Assembly: GCF_900240975.1 (NCBI RefSeq) | Contig: NZ_LT968776.1 | Location: 3,345,092 to 3,409,091, forward strand | Length of the DNA stretch: 64,000 nt | Source: Mycobacterium sp. 4858 | GTDB taxonomy: Bacteria; Actinomycetota; Actinomycetes; Mycobacteriales; Mycobacteriaceae | Reading direction: 5' to 3' | Shown: positions 16,702 through 25,120 of the stretch, piece by piece | Position numbering within the stretch: position 1 is the stretch's first letter | Layout of the letters: every line of letters starts with the position of its first letter | The notes under the pieces: model-generated | Seen by the model: only the letters and a program-made list of their open reading frames with translations | Told to the model about the DNA's origin: nothing | The model's database searches: none | Program-made: the position numbers and the translations under genes

Positions 16702-16800
16702 TCAGCGGAACCGCATAGCGCGCCCGTTGGCGTCGAGCAGGCGCAGCACGACGGGCTCACCCGTCTGACCCGCTCCAATGAAGCCGACTGTGTTGATCAT
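16702..16800 (-). pseudogene. 3-hydroxyisobutyrate dehydrogenase-type N-terminal remnant
   Basis: Only 32 codons: INTVGFIGAGQTGEPVVLRL, then LDANGRAMRFR and a stop. GFIGAGxxGxP is the NAD(P)-binding start of the beta-hydroxyacid dehydrogenase family, in which the second variable position is nearly always Met rather than Thr. The remaining ~260 residues are absent. It ends 10 bp before the hydrolase gene. Confidence 0.6.
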
Positions 16801-16816
16801 TACGTGTGAGCCTTGC

Positions 16817-17491
16817 TTATTGCGGTGGATTTCCAGGCGGCGGGTACACGCCCCTGAGAATCCAGGGGAACCAGTTGAAGCCAAATTCGAGCTCGTCGCT
16901 GGCGTCATAGTCGGGGCTGGGATCGGGCGGAATGTTCTCGCCTTCGGTGTTGACTGGCTGCGCTGGCTTGCCGTAAACGGCGACGACAACGGTACGACCT
17001 GGATTGTTTAGCGACCAAACTCCCATTTGGCTGTTGGCGCAGTTGGACATGATGGCCAGATCATCTGGGTTGTAATACCACCGGTTGATCAGATCGACGC
17101 CGCTGATTGCTATGGACTGATTGATGGCCACCGTTTCGGTCACCTGACCTTGGTAGCCGGCCGCATTGGCGCGATCTTGTGGGTTTGATCCGTCCGAGCC
17201 GGTATCACCATCGAGGGCGCGGTTGTTCAGCAGATCCTCGGCGTGACGCTGCGCTGCGAGTTGCAGTTGCTTGTTGGGCCTGACGTCATTGGTGCAGCCT
17301 GCATGGTGCTGCACTGTGAAAACGTTGGCGAGGACACCGTCGTTGAATCGTTTGTTGTTCGGTATGAGCGTGTTGTTGTCATTGTCGGCGTGCGCGGTGG
17401 GGCTGGCCAGCAGGGTGGCGGCGATCAGAAGGACGGGCAAAGGCAACGGCCGATAGCGCGTGTACAGGCTCCTGCTTGTCTGAACCGTCAT
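16817..17491 (-). CDS. Secreted CAP-domain (SCP/PR-1-like) protein
   Basis: 224 residues from the ATG at 17491; an upstream GTG at 17527 has no ribosome site. The N terminus is a signal peptide (YRPLPLPVLLIAATLLASP, then AHA). The mature part has the CAP pattern: VFTVQHHAGCTNDVRPN, LAAQRHAEDLLNNRALDGD, and AGYQGQVTETVAINQS, ending in WYYNPDDLAIMSNCANSQMG. CAP proteins bind lipids or act in the cell envelope; no enzyme activity should be assumed. The gene is divergent from the DUF732 protein at 17586. Confidence 0.85.
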   Translation of the reverse strand: MTVQTSRSLYTRYRPLPLPVLLIAATLLASPTAHADNDNNTLIPNNKRFNDGVLANVFTVQHHAGCTNDVRPNKQLQLAAQRHAEDLLNNRALDGDTGSDGSNPQDRANAAGYQGQVTETVAINQSIAISGVDLINRWYYNPDDLAIMSNCANSQMGVWSLNNPGRTVVVAVYGKPAQPVNTEGENIPPDPSPDYDASDELEFGFNWFPWILRGVYPPPGNPPQ

Positions 17492-17585
17492 CGCAGAACC
17501 CCCAGCTGAGCGCAACGCCGTGTACACGTCGCGGTTTGGAATGGTACTAGTAGAAATTAGATAGATATATTACGCTTTGACGGTC

Positions 17586-17951
17586 ATGAAGCAAGGGAAA
17601 ACTAGGGCTAAGCTCGCCGTCGCTACGTTCGTTGCTTCAAGCGTTGTCGCGGTGGCAACAGCCCCAGCTGCAGACGCGGACGCGGTCGCGTACCTGCTAA
17701 ACGTAACTGTTCGGCCTGGGTACGGCTTCGCCAACGCCGATGCGGCCCTGGCCTACGGTCACGGAATCTGCGACAAGATCACCCGAGGTGACAGCTACGC
17801 CAGCATCGCGCGTGACGTCAAAGCCGACTTCAACAACTCCGGCGAGTATCAGGCGACGTATCTGATAAGCCAGGCCGCCCAGGAACTGTGCCCCAGCCTC
17901 ATTTGGCCGCTGCGGAATTCCGCGGGGAACTACCTGCCACCGCCAGGCTGA
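17586..17951 (+). CDS. Secreted DUF732-family protein
   Basis: 121 residues with a signal peptide (AKLAVATFVASSVVAVATAP, ADADA). The mature part matches mycobacterial DUF732 proteins: NADAALAYGHGICDKITRGD, then YLISQAAQELCPSL, with the two conserved cysteines. I use the ATG at 17586; a TTG at 17577 is also in frame and sits six or seven bases after gatatatt, so a leaderless start there is possible. Function of the family is unknown; it is exported and likely disulphide-bonded. Confidence 0.82.
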   Translation: MKQGKTRAKLAVATFVASSVVAVATAPAADADAVAYLLNVTVRPGYGFANADAALAYGHGICDKITRGDSYASIARDVKADFNNSGEYQATYLISQAAQELCPSLIWPLRNSAGNYLPPPG

Positions 17952-18056
17952 TGCCCGGTATGCATCGCGGCACCTGCCGGACAAAAACGGCGCCGCCCCC
18001 GAAACGCTGTGGCGAAAGGCATGTCTCGCAGTTACCAACGGGGTTTCAGCTAGCCG

Positions 18057-18497
18057 CTAACAGGCGACTCTGATCGTGAAGGTGCCGGTTGTCCTCTGGC
18101 CGGGGTTATCTGTGTTGAACCCGTCCGCACTGCCACGGATCGTGTACGTCTGATCGTTCATGGTCACGTCGGCCCTGCCGCCGAGGCCGGCCTCATAACT
18201 GCCAGTGAATCCGCCCAAGTCGTTGATGCTGACGGAGTTAGCAGTGAGCGCATCCTTGTTGGAGACGAATGCTTTAACGCCCGCGGCTGGGTTGCCGGTT
18301 GCGATCGTCGTTAGTGAACCGAGCAGAATGCACTGGACTGAGTGGATCTCGGGGAGAGTCCGATTGTTGATCGTCACCTGCGCGGTTCCCCCCGGTAGTC
18401 GCCCTGACGAAGATAGATTGGCGGGCGACGACGAGCACGCCGCGAGGCCTGCCGCGATCACACCGGCTGCGGACGCGTGGATGAACGACTTCAACAC
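18057..18497 (-). CDS. LpqH-type (19-kDa antigen family) lipoprotein
   Basis: 146 residues from a GTG with GAGGTG upstream. The lipobox LAAC places the acylated Cys at 21. The mature chain shows the LpqH-family strands (GGTAQVTINNRTLPEIHSVQ, ADVTMNDQTYTIRGSADGFN, TGTFTIRVAC) and the conserved cysteines. Expected on the outer face of the plasma membrane or envelope; family members are TLR2-active antigens and have been linked to glycolipid handling. Confidence 0.85.
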   Translation of the reverse strand: MLKSFIHASAAGVIAAGLAACSSSPANLSSSGRLPGGTAQVTINNRTLPEIHSVQCILLGSLTTIATGNPAAGVKAFVSNKDALTANSVSINDLGGFTGSYEAGLGGRADVTMNDQTYTIRGSADGFNTDNPGQRTTGTFTIRVAC

Positions 18498-18894
18498 AAG
18501 CCCACCTCAGTAGGTTTCGATCTGCAATGCCGCGTACCTCGCGCCAAACGATATGTGCCACCGTCACGGCCGCCCGACGGCAACTTACTCGACAAACCGC
18601 GGTGATGGCTAAGCGAGACAAGGTTATCCATACTCTGATGTTTTCGCCACCAGCATCGCCGTTCCGTTTCCGACGGAGCTAGTGATCAGCCGACGATCTG
18701 GCTCCTTCGTCACCGGCGAGCGTACGAGCATTCGGTAGGGGCGTCCTCCCGTTCGGAACGGCGAAAAACGAGGGCACGAATCCAGCAGTGTCCTAGCCGG
18801 TTTCGGCCCGGCACGAGCCGCGGAGAAAGGTCGGGACGATGGTGGCGAACGGCGACTGCCCAGCCGGCATAACACCGTTGGGCGCCTGACGGGG
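18498..18894. other. Gap without a supportable gene
   Basis: Contains the upstream region of the lipoprotein gene. A minus-strand open frame at 18624-18875 has no ribosome site and no family signature. Confidence 0.4.
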
Positions 18895-19524
18895 CTAGGG
18901 CCGAGGCTTCAACGAAGCACCAAGTAGGTTCCGCAGCACGCCCTCGTCACCACCGTCTTCAGGGTCGGCCGGTTCGGCAACGAGACTGAAGCTGACCCGG
19001 ACAATCCAGCGGGCCAGGGTTTCCGCCGGAAGATCACGGCGAATCTCACCAGCAACGGCGGCATCCTCGAGGCGCCGCACCAGCGCGTCAGCAAGCTTGG
19101 CTCGCCACAACTCAGAACCCTCGGCCGCGTGATAGGCAGCGCCGAGGGCTTGGTGGTCGTCGACCAGCGATCGCATTATCGGTGAGCTGCGAGCGATCTC
19201 TTGGCCCACCAGGCATGCCGCGACCAGCTGAGCCAAGAAGGGTTCGTCCGTTTGCCAGCATCGGTAAACGCGCTCCACCGTGACGCCAAGCACTCGCACA
19301 AACGAGGCTGCCAGCAGTGCGTCCTTGTTCGGGAAGTAGTAGTACACAGTAGAGCGGTGCACGCCGGCGCGCTGCGCAACGTCGCTCATCCGCGTGCGAA
19401 CTGGGCCTTTCTCGGCGTAGCAAGCGTCCGCCGCGGCCAGCAACCGTTCGCGCGCCTCCTCCTCGTCTGCAGGAGTGTCGGCACGCCACGAACGTGCGCG
19501 GGATGCGTGGCCCTTCGCGGTCAC
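18895..19524 (-). CDS. TetR-family transcriptional regulator
   Basis: 209 residues from a GTG. The N-terminal DNA-binding domain is typical: ARERLLAAADACYAEKG, then MSDVAQRAGVHRSTVYYYFP and NKDALLAASFVRVLG. The C-terminal helices form the ligand pocket and dimer interface and are not conserved enough to predict the ligand. No divergent partner is adjacent except the 1.3-kb stretch leading to the mce operon, so it could control itself or, speculatively, that operon. Confidence 0.87.
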   Translation of the reverse strand: MTAKGHASRARSWRADTPADEEEARERLLAAADACYAEKGPVRTRMSDVAQRAGVHRSTVYYYFPNKDALLAASFVRVLGVTVERVYRCWQTDEPFLAQLVAACLVGQEIARSSPIMRSLVDDHQALGAAYHAAEGSELWRAKLADALVRRLEDAAVAGEIRRDLPAETLARWIVRVSFSLVAEPADPEDGGDEGVLRNLLGASLKPRP

Positions 19525-20843
19525 AAGTGCACACTACGACGCACGGAGCACCAGTGAGGCAATGGCCAAGCCGGACGGCTCGGCACTGGCGCGCGAAAAC
19601 CGGCCTTTTCCGGCGCTGGCCGAAGATTTCTACGCTGAGGGAGCACTTGACGGCGGGGTGGCACGCCGCAGTAGAAGAACGGACCTGCTGCGCAGCAGGG
19701 ATCGGTCCAGCTGCTCTCCGGGTGGGTGGAAGTTGATTCCATGGCGAGCTAACCGTGGGCAACCGTTGGGCAGCAACCGTAATCCCGATGAGGTTGGGCG
19801 CCCGACAGATTGCTTCAAATTCGACGGCAACGCGCCGAATCGTGCAAATTAGAAAATCAGATAAATAGATAGATGGTTTGATGTCGTAACGCAGCCGCAG
19901 GCGTCATATGTTCGCAAGTGGTCATCGACGCGACGCGGCCAGCAATGATCCCCCGGTGGGTTGGGAGCGATTGGTTACTGGTGTTGCATTTGGGGGATAT
20001 TGAGATGGCATACGCGATGACGTTGATGACCGCGGATGCACCGCGGCGCGTCCATCAACCATGATGGCGTCGTCGTTGTCTCGCAAAATTGCAGCTCATA
20101 GCCTGTTTTCGAGTGCGGACGTCAGCCGGCTTCCCCGAGGCCCCGGCCGTTGGTCGTCTGATGCAGCCGCGCTGCGATCGACCTCGCCACACGAGCGCTG
20201 CTTTTCGGCGGCGATGTGGAAGCATTTATCGCGATCTATTTGTCGTGGTGGCGTTCTATTGTTGGACCGCTCTGCCGGCATTGTAAGACAGAATTGTCGA
20301 CGCTCTCTAAAGTGTATGTCCGCCCAGATTGACCAAGCGCGCTCTAGTGGAAAATTCTGTATGGCAACTTTCGTCCAAAAAGTCTTCCGAATATGCGAAA
20401 TATTTGCCGAATGGCAAATTGTTCAATCATAGTGACGGGTCGCCTTTAACTTCCGCCGAACCCTTCCAATCCGCTTGGAGGGCGGGGGCGCCTCCACGCT
20501 GGCCCGGGCCGCGAGACCTTGGCCTAGTGGGCGGCTCACATGCAAGAACGGCTAGCTGAGAGCCTTCGACCGGGGGGCGCTGGCCGACTATTTCGATAAC
20601 GGTTGCCACATTCGGACTAAATTTGTCGGAACCGTCGCAGCAAATCGGCGGTTGTTTATCAGGCGTCGACCAATCCGGCATGGGCGCGAATAAGAGAGGT
20701 GTATGTTGCCCTCCATGAAAGCCATGGTGTACCGTCCCGCTGTGCTACCTGTCACACTATTGGAAGGGGGCGGTTTGACTTTCCGCTGGGTGAGCATTGA
20801 TCGGTCCAATGTCGGTGGCGATTAGATACCGACGAGGGCACTA
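19525..20843. other. 1.3-kb stretch without a clear gene, upstream of the mce operon
   Basis: No open frame here has both a ribosome site and a recognisable product. An AT-rich segment at 19845-19880 (aaatcagataaatagatag) looks like a promoter. A short frame from 20703 (MLPSMKAMVYRPAVLPV) runs 40 codons to a stop at 20825 just before yrbEA and might be a leader peptide. The composition around 20300-20430 is less GC-rich than its surroundings. The mce promoter must lie in the right-hand part. Confidence 0.45.
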
Positions 20844-21707
20844 ATGGTTGTGAGAGACACGGCGAACACAGAGCCTTTGGCGGCGTCGGATCCGGCTCCC
20901 GTCAGATCTCCGATGGCGGTGTTGGCGTCCCTGGGGGTGCGGCCCACCTGGGACGTTGAAGCGAAGCCGTTGCGCGAGGTCGGCGCCTTCTTCGCGTTGT
21001 CGCTCGACATCCTCGTGCAGCTCGTGCGGCCGCCCTTCGCGTGGCGTGAGTTCATCCATCAGTCTTGGTTCGTGGCGCGGGTGTCGATGTTTCCCGCCGT
21101 CTTCTTGGCGATCCCGCTCAGCACGCTGCCGATCTTCATCATCAACGTCCTGCTGGTCGAGATCGGCGCCGCCGACGCATCCGGGACCGGGGCCGCGCTG
21201 GCCAGCGTCGTGTTCATCGGACCGATTGCGACGGTGCTGGTGATCGCCGGTACCGGCGCTACTGCGATGTGCGCCGAGCTGGGCGCTCGCACCATCCGCG
21301 AAGAAATTGACGCCATGCGAGTGATGGGGATTAGCCCGGTCCAACGTTTGCTGGTGCCAAGGGTTTTGGCGCTCGGGCTTAACGGGTTGGTGTTGAACAG
21401 TGTTGTGACCATCGTCAGCCTGGTCGCTGACTATCTGTTCTCCGTCTACTTCCAGCACGTTAACCCTGGTACCTTCGCGGCCAGCCTCACGCTGCTTGTC
21501 GGGCTTACCGAGACGATCACGGCCTACGCAAAGGCGGCATTATTCGGGGTGGTGGCGGGCCTCATTGCGTGTTACAAGGGCATGACCGTTGGCGGCGGTC
21601 CGCAAGGTGTCGGCAATGCGGTGAACGAAACCGTGGTGTACACGTTCCTGGCACTGTTCATCATCAACGGGATCTTGCTCGCGATCACGACGAAGGCGAC
21701 GATGTGA
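20844..21707 (+). CDS. yrbEA: YrbE/MlaE-family permease subunit A of the mce transporter
   Basis: 287 residues, the usual size, with about five to six membrane helices (MFPAVFLAIPLSTLPIFIIN, VVFIGPIATVLVIAGTGATA, VVTIVSLVADYLFSVYF, FLALFIINGILLAITTKATM). The MlaE signature EEIDAMRVMGISPVQRLLVP, the cytoplasmic coupling helix for the ATPase, is intact. YrbEA and YrbEB form the inner-membrane channel of an ABC-type lipid importer driven by MceG, which is encoded elsewhere. GAGGG lies before the ATG. First gene of a ten-gene operon; its end overlaps yrbEB as GTGA. Confidence 0.93.
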   Translation: MVVRDTANTEPLAASDPAPVRSPMAVLASLGVRPTWDVEAKPLREVGAFFALSLDILVQLVRPPFAWREFIHQSWFVARVSMFPAVFLAIPLSTLPIFIINVLLVEIGAADASGTGAALASVVFIGPIATVLVIAGTGATAMCAELGARTIREEIDAMRVMGISPVQRLLVPRVLALGLNGLVLNSVVTIVSLVADYLFSVYFQHVNPGTFAASLTLLVGLTETITAYAKAALFGVVAGLIACYKGMTVGGGPQGVGNAVNETVVYTFLALFIINGILLAITTKATM

Positions 21708-22558
21708 CGGCCGCGCCAGCAGCACTTCGGCTGCCGCGGCTGAGCAACGCCGCGCGCGCCTTCGCCAACAGGTGGAACGAGCTCGGAAGCCAGACCGCGT
21801 TCTACGTCAGGGCTCTGGGCTCGGTCTGGGAAGCCATCGCCCGATACAAAGTGGAGATGATGCGCCTGATCGCCAGCATGAGCATGGGCATCGGCGCGCT
21901 GGCCGTCATCGGCGGCACCGTGGTGATCGTCGTCATCTTGACGATGGCCACCGGTTCGTATGTAGCCATCCAACTCTTCCGATCGTTATCCGATGTAGGC
22001 GTGCAGGCGTTGTGCGGCTTCGCATCCGCCTACATCAATACGCGCATCGCCTCGCCGATCATCGCCGACATCGGCCTGGCGGCCACCGTCGGCGCCGGCG
22101 CCACCGCGCAGCTGGGCGCCATGCGGATCAACGAGGAGATCGATGCGCTCGAGACGATGAGCATCCGCGTCGTTCCCTACCTGGTCTCCACCCGGGTGGT
22201 CGCGGGCGTGCTCGTCGCGATTCCGCTGTGGTGTATGGCGGCGATGGCCGGATACTTTGCCACCCGCAGTCTCATCATCTTCGGGTACGGCCAGGCTCCC
22301 GGTGTCTACCAGCACTACTTCCACTCTTATCTGCAGCCACTCGACTTGATCTGGTCCTTGCTCCAGGTCATCGCCTCGGCCACAGCGATCATGCTGGTGC
22401 ACACCTACTACGGTTTCTACGCTTCGGGCGGTCCGGCCGGCGTCGGTGAGGCGGTCGGTCGCGCGGTGCGCGCCTCACTGACCGTGGCGATGGCGGTGAC
22501 GCTGGCGGTGGCGCTCGCCGCCTATGGAGTGTCCGGCAACTTCCACCTGTCCGGGTAG
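21704..22558 (+). CDS. yrbEB: YrbE/MlaE-family permease subunit B of the mce transporter
   Basis: 284 residues from a GTG that overlaps the yrbEA stop. It has the same fold as YrbEA: GIGALAVIGGTVVIVVILT, SPIIADIGLAATVGAGATAQ, the coupling motif INEEIDALETMSIRVVPYLV, and C-terminal helices to AYGVSGNFHLSG. It pairs with YrbEA in the membrane. Five bases separate it from mceA. Confidence 0.93.
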   Translation: MTAAPAALRLPRLSNAARAFANRWNELGSQTAFYVRALGSVWEAIARYKVEMMRLIASMSMGIGALAVIGGTVVIVVILTMATGSYVAIQLFRSLSDVGVQALCGFASAYINTRIASPIIADIGLAATVGAGATAQLGAMRINEEIDALETMSIRVVPYLVSTRVVAGVLVAIPLWCMAAMAGYFATRSLIIFGYGQAPGVYQHYFHSYLQPLDLIWSLLQVIASATAIMLVHTYYGFYASGGPAGVGEAVGRAVRASLTVAMAVTLAVALAAYGVSGNFHLSG

Positions 22559-22563
22559 CGGCT

Positions 22564-24051
22564 ATGGAAAAGAAGAAGAAGCGCCGCGAAGCCGGCCTGC
22601 ACCCCGCGATCTGGACCTTCGTTCTCCTCGGCGTCATCATCGGATCGGTCGCGCTGACCATCGCGCAGTTCAACAGGGACTTGCGGCCCTATAGCCGAGT
22701 GACCTTGATGTCGGATCGTGCGGGCCTGGTGATGGAACCTGGCGCGGCGGTGAAATTGCGCGGCGTCCAGGTTGGCCGGGTCTCGTCGATTCAGCCAGGT
22801 GATCCGGTGAGACTTCAGCTGGAGCTCTACCCGGAGCAGCTCAAGTACATCCCGGCCAACGTGGGCGCCAAAATCACCGCCACCACGGCCTTCGGTGCCA
22901 AGTATGTCGACCTGACCACGCCCGCCCACCCGACCTCGAAACGGCTCGCATCCGGCGCGGTGGTCGAAGCAAGCAACGTGACCGTCGAGGTGAACACCGT
23001 CTTTCAGAACCTCGTGGGCGTACTCAACCAGGTCGACGTCCCCAAACTGAACGCCGTGCTCACCGCGGTGGCCGACGGATTTCGCGGGAAGGGCGAGGCG
23101 ATTGGCGAAGCCACCACCGACCTCAACCAGGTCCTGCTGACGATCAATCCGCGCAGCGAGACCATCCGGGCCGACTACCGCGCCCTGAAGGGATTCAGCG
23201 GCGCCTACAGCGCGGCCGCACACGACATCCTCACGACGCTGGACGCTGCCAGCACGACCGGCACGACGGTCACCAAGAACGCCAAGGAACTTGACGCACT
23301 GTTGCTCAACGTCAGCGGACTCTCCCGCGCGGGCACCAACCTGATCGGCCCGAACAAGGACAACCTCGTGCACGGCATCAACCTGCTGGAGTCCACAACG
23401 CGGCTGCTGATGAAGTACAACCCAGAGCTCACCTGCACGCTGGTTGGCGGGAAGACCGCCGTCGACAGGTTCATCGGGCCGACCGGCGGCGACAACGGAT
23501 ATTCGGTGATCCTGGACGCCGGTTTACTCTTCGGGGAAGACGCATACAAGTTCCCCGACAACCTGCCGATCAACGGCGCCAAGGGTGGCCCCGGTGGCCA
23601 GCCCGGGTGCGGATCGTTGCCCGACGTCGCCAAGAATTTCCCGCAGCGCTACCTCGTCACCAACACCGGGTGGGGCACCGGACTAGACATGCGGCCCAAC
23701 CCCGGCATCGGCTTCCCGGGGTATGTCGACTATCTCCCCGTCACTCGGGGGACACCGCAACCGCCTAGCATTCGGCACCCCGGCGGCCCGGCGCCCGGCC
23801 CCGTCCAAGGAACGGATGGATACGACAGTCCGGCACCCTATGGGGCGCCGCGATACGCCCCGGACGGCACCCCGCTGTATCCCGGTCTGCCGCCGGCTCC
23901 GCCGCCGGGCAGGCCACGCGAACCTGGTCCCCCGCCGGCGGGTTCGGAACCGTTCGTGCCGCCGGTGCGCACCGGGCAGCAACAAACCTGCGGCCTGGTC
24001 AACAACGACTGCGCACCGTTGCCACCGCCGCCTTACAGCCCGGCGCCGTGA
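22564..24051 (+). CDS. mceA: Mce family protein MceA
   Basis: 495 residues. A basic start (EKKKKRR) is followed by a membrane/signal helix (~13-36), then the MCE domain (~42-120: SDRAGLVMEPGAAVKLRGVQ, VGRVSSIQ) and the helical Cholesterol-uptake-porter region. The last ~90 residues are Pro/Gly-rich and end with two cysteines (TCGLVNN..CAP). MceA-F form a heterohexameric periplasmic tunnel carrying lipid to the YrbE permease. The operon's substrate is not identifiable from sequence. Confidence 0.92.
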   Translation: MEKKKKRREAGLHPAIWTFVLLGVIIGSVALTIAQFNRDLRPYSRVTLMSDRAGLVMEPGAAVKLRGVQVGRVSSIQPGDPVRLQLELYPEQLKYIPANVGAKITATTAFGAKYVDLTTPAHPTSKRLASGAVVEASNVTVEVNTVFQNLVGVLNQVDVPKLNAVLTAVADGFRGKGEAIGEATTDLNQVLLTINPRSETIRADYRALKGFSGAYSAAAHDILTTLDAASTTGTTVTKNAKELDALLLNVSGLSRAGTNLIGPNKDNLVHGINLLESTTRLLMKYNPELTCTLVGGKTAVDRFIGPTGGDNGYSVILDAGLLFGEDAYKFPDNLPINGAKGGPGGQPGCGSLPDVAKNFPQRYLVTNTGWGTGLDMRPNPGIGFPGYVDYLPVTRGTPQPPSIRHPGGPAPGPVQGTDGYDSPAPYGAPRYAPDGTPLYPGLPPAPPPGRPREPGPPPAGSEPFVPPVRTGQQQTCGLVNNDCAPLPPPPYSPAP

Positions 24052-24091
24052 CCACCGAATGAGACACCAGCAGCGATAGAGGAAGGCAGAC

Positions 24092-25120
24092 ATGCGAGAG
24101 AATTTGGTCGGTGCCCTGTGGCGCCTGTCCATCTACTTGGTCGTGTGCGTGCTCGGCGCGTTTGCGCTCATCGCGGTCTTCGCCCAGTTGCGCTTCCAGT
24201 CGGAGAAGACCTACAAGGCCCAGTTCGCGAACGTGTCCGGCCTGCAGGAGGGAAACTTCATCCGCGTCGCCGGGGTCGAGGTCGGCAAGGTCAAAAGCAT
24301 CACCGTCCAGCCCGACTCCACCGTGCTCGTCGAGTTCGCCACGGCCGACTCGGTAGTGCTCACCGAGGGCACCAGGGCCGCCATCCGCTTCGCGGACCTT
24401 ATCGGCGGCAGGTACATGGCCCTGGAGGAGGGCGCCGGGGGAGTCAAGCGGCTTAATCCGGGCACGACCATCCCACTGGCGCGGACCGAGCCGGCGCTGG
24501 ACCTCGACGCATTGATCGGCGGCTTCCGGCCGCTGTTCCGCGCGCTGGACCCGGACCAGGTCAACAAGCTCACCGGCCAACTCGTCGCGGCGTTCCAGGG
24601 ACAGGGAGGCACGATCGGCTCGTTTCTCACCCAGGCCGCGGCCCTGACCAACACCCTGGCCGACCGCGATCAACTGATCGGTCAGGTCATCACCAACCTG
24701 AATACCCTGCTCGGTTCACTGAGCGGCCAGAGCAAGCAGTTCGCCACGGCGGTCGACTCTCTGGCCGAACTGGTGCAAGGGCTCAAGGGCCGCAAGCAAG
24801 ACATCAGCAACGGGGTTGCGTACGCCAACGCGGCCGCCGGGTCAATCGCCGATCTCTTGTCACAGGCCCGTCCGCCGGCCAGGAAGGTGGTCCACGAACT
24901 CGACCGGACCGCCGCAAACGTGCTGGCCGACCACGACTATTTCGACAACTTCCTCAACACGTGGCCCGACGCGACGCAAATACTCAACAGGCAGGGCATG
25001 TACGGAGACTTCTTCAGCTTCTATCTGTGCGACATTCTGATCAAGGTCAACGGCAAGGGCGGCCAGCCGGTGTACATCAAGCTGGCCGGCCAGGCCACCG
25101 GCAGGTGCACGCCGCGATGA
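24092..25120 (+). CDS. mceB: Mce family protein MceB
   Basis: 342 residues with AGGAAGG before the ATG. Membrane helix at ~9-30 (LSIYLVVCVLGAFALIAVF), MCE domain at ~38-110 (FANVSGLQEGNFIRVAGVEV, GKVKSI), long helical region and the usual short C terminus with a Cys pair (YLCDILIKVNG, TGRCTPR). MceB lacks the proline-rich tail of other subunits, as here. Its stop overlaps mceC as ATGA. Confidence 0.92.
   Translation: MRENLVGALWRLSIYLVVCVLGAFALIAVFAQLRFQSEKTYKAQFANVSGLQEGNFIRVAGVEVGKVKSITVQPDSTVLVEFATADSVVLTEGTRAAIRFADLIGGRYMALEEGAGGVKRLNPGTTIPLARTEPALDLDALIGGFRPLFRALDPDQVNKLTGQLVAAFQGQGGTIGSFLTQAAALTNTLADRDQLIGQVITNLNTLLGSLSGQSKQFATAVDSLAELVQGLKGRKQDISNGVAYANAAAGSIADLLSQARPPARKVVHELDRTAANVLADHDYFDNFLNTWPDATQILNRQGMYGDFFSFYLCDILIKVNGKGGQPVYIKLAGQATGRCTPR

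Noticed and set aside
18624..18875. 83-codon minus-strand frame between the lipoprotein and TetR genes
   Set aside because: No ribosome site or recognisable domain; likely chance in GC-rich DNA.
20061..20432. 123-codon plus-strand frame upstream of the mce operon
   Set aside because: No ribosome site, Ser/Arg/Cys-rich sequence without a family match; kept only as part of the unexplained stretch.
22522..23373. 283-codon minus-strand frame opposite mceA
   Set aside because: Shadow of mceA; low-complexity composition and no homology signature.
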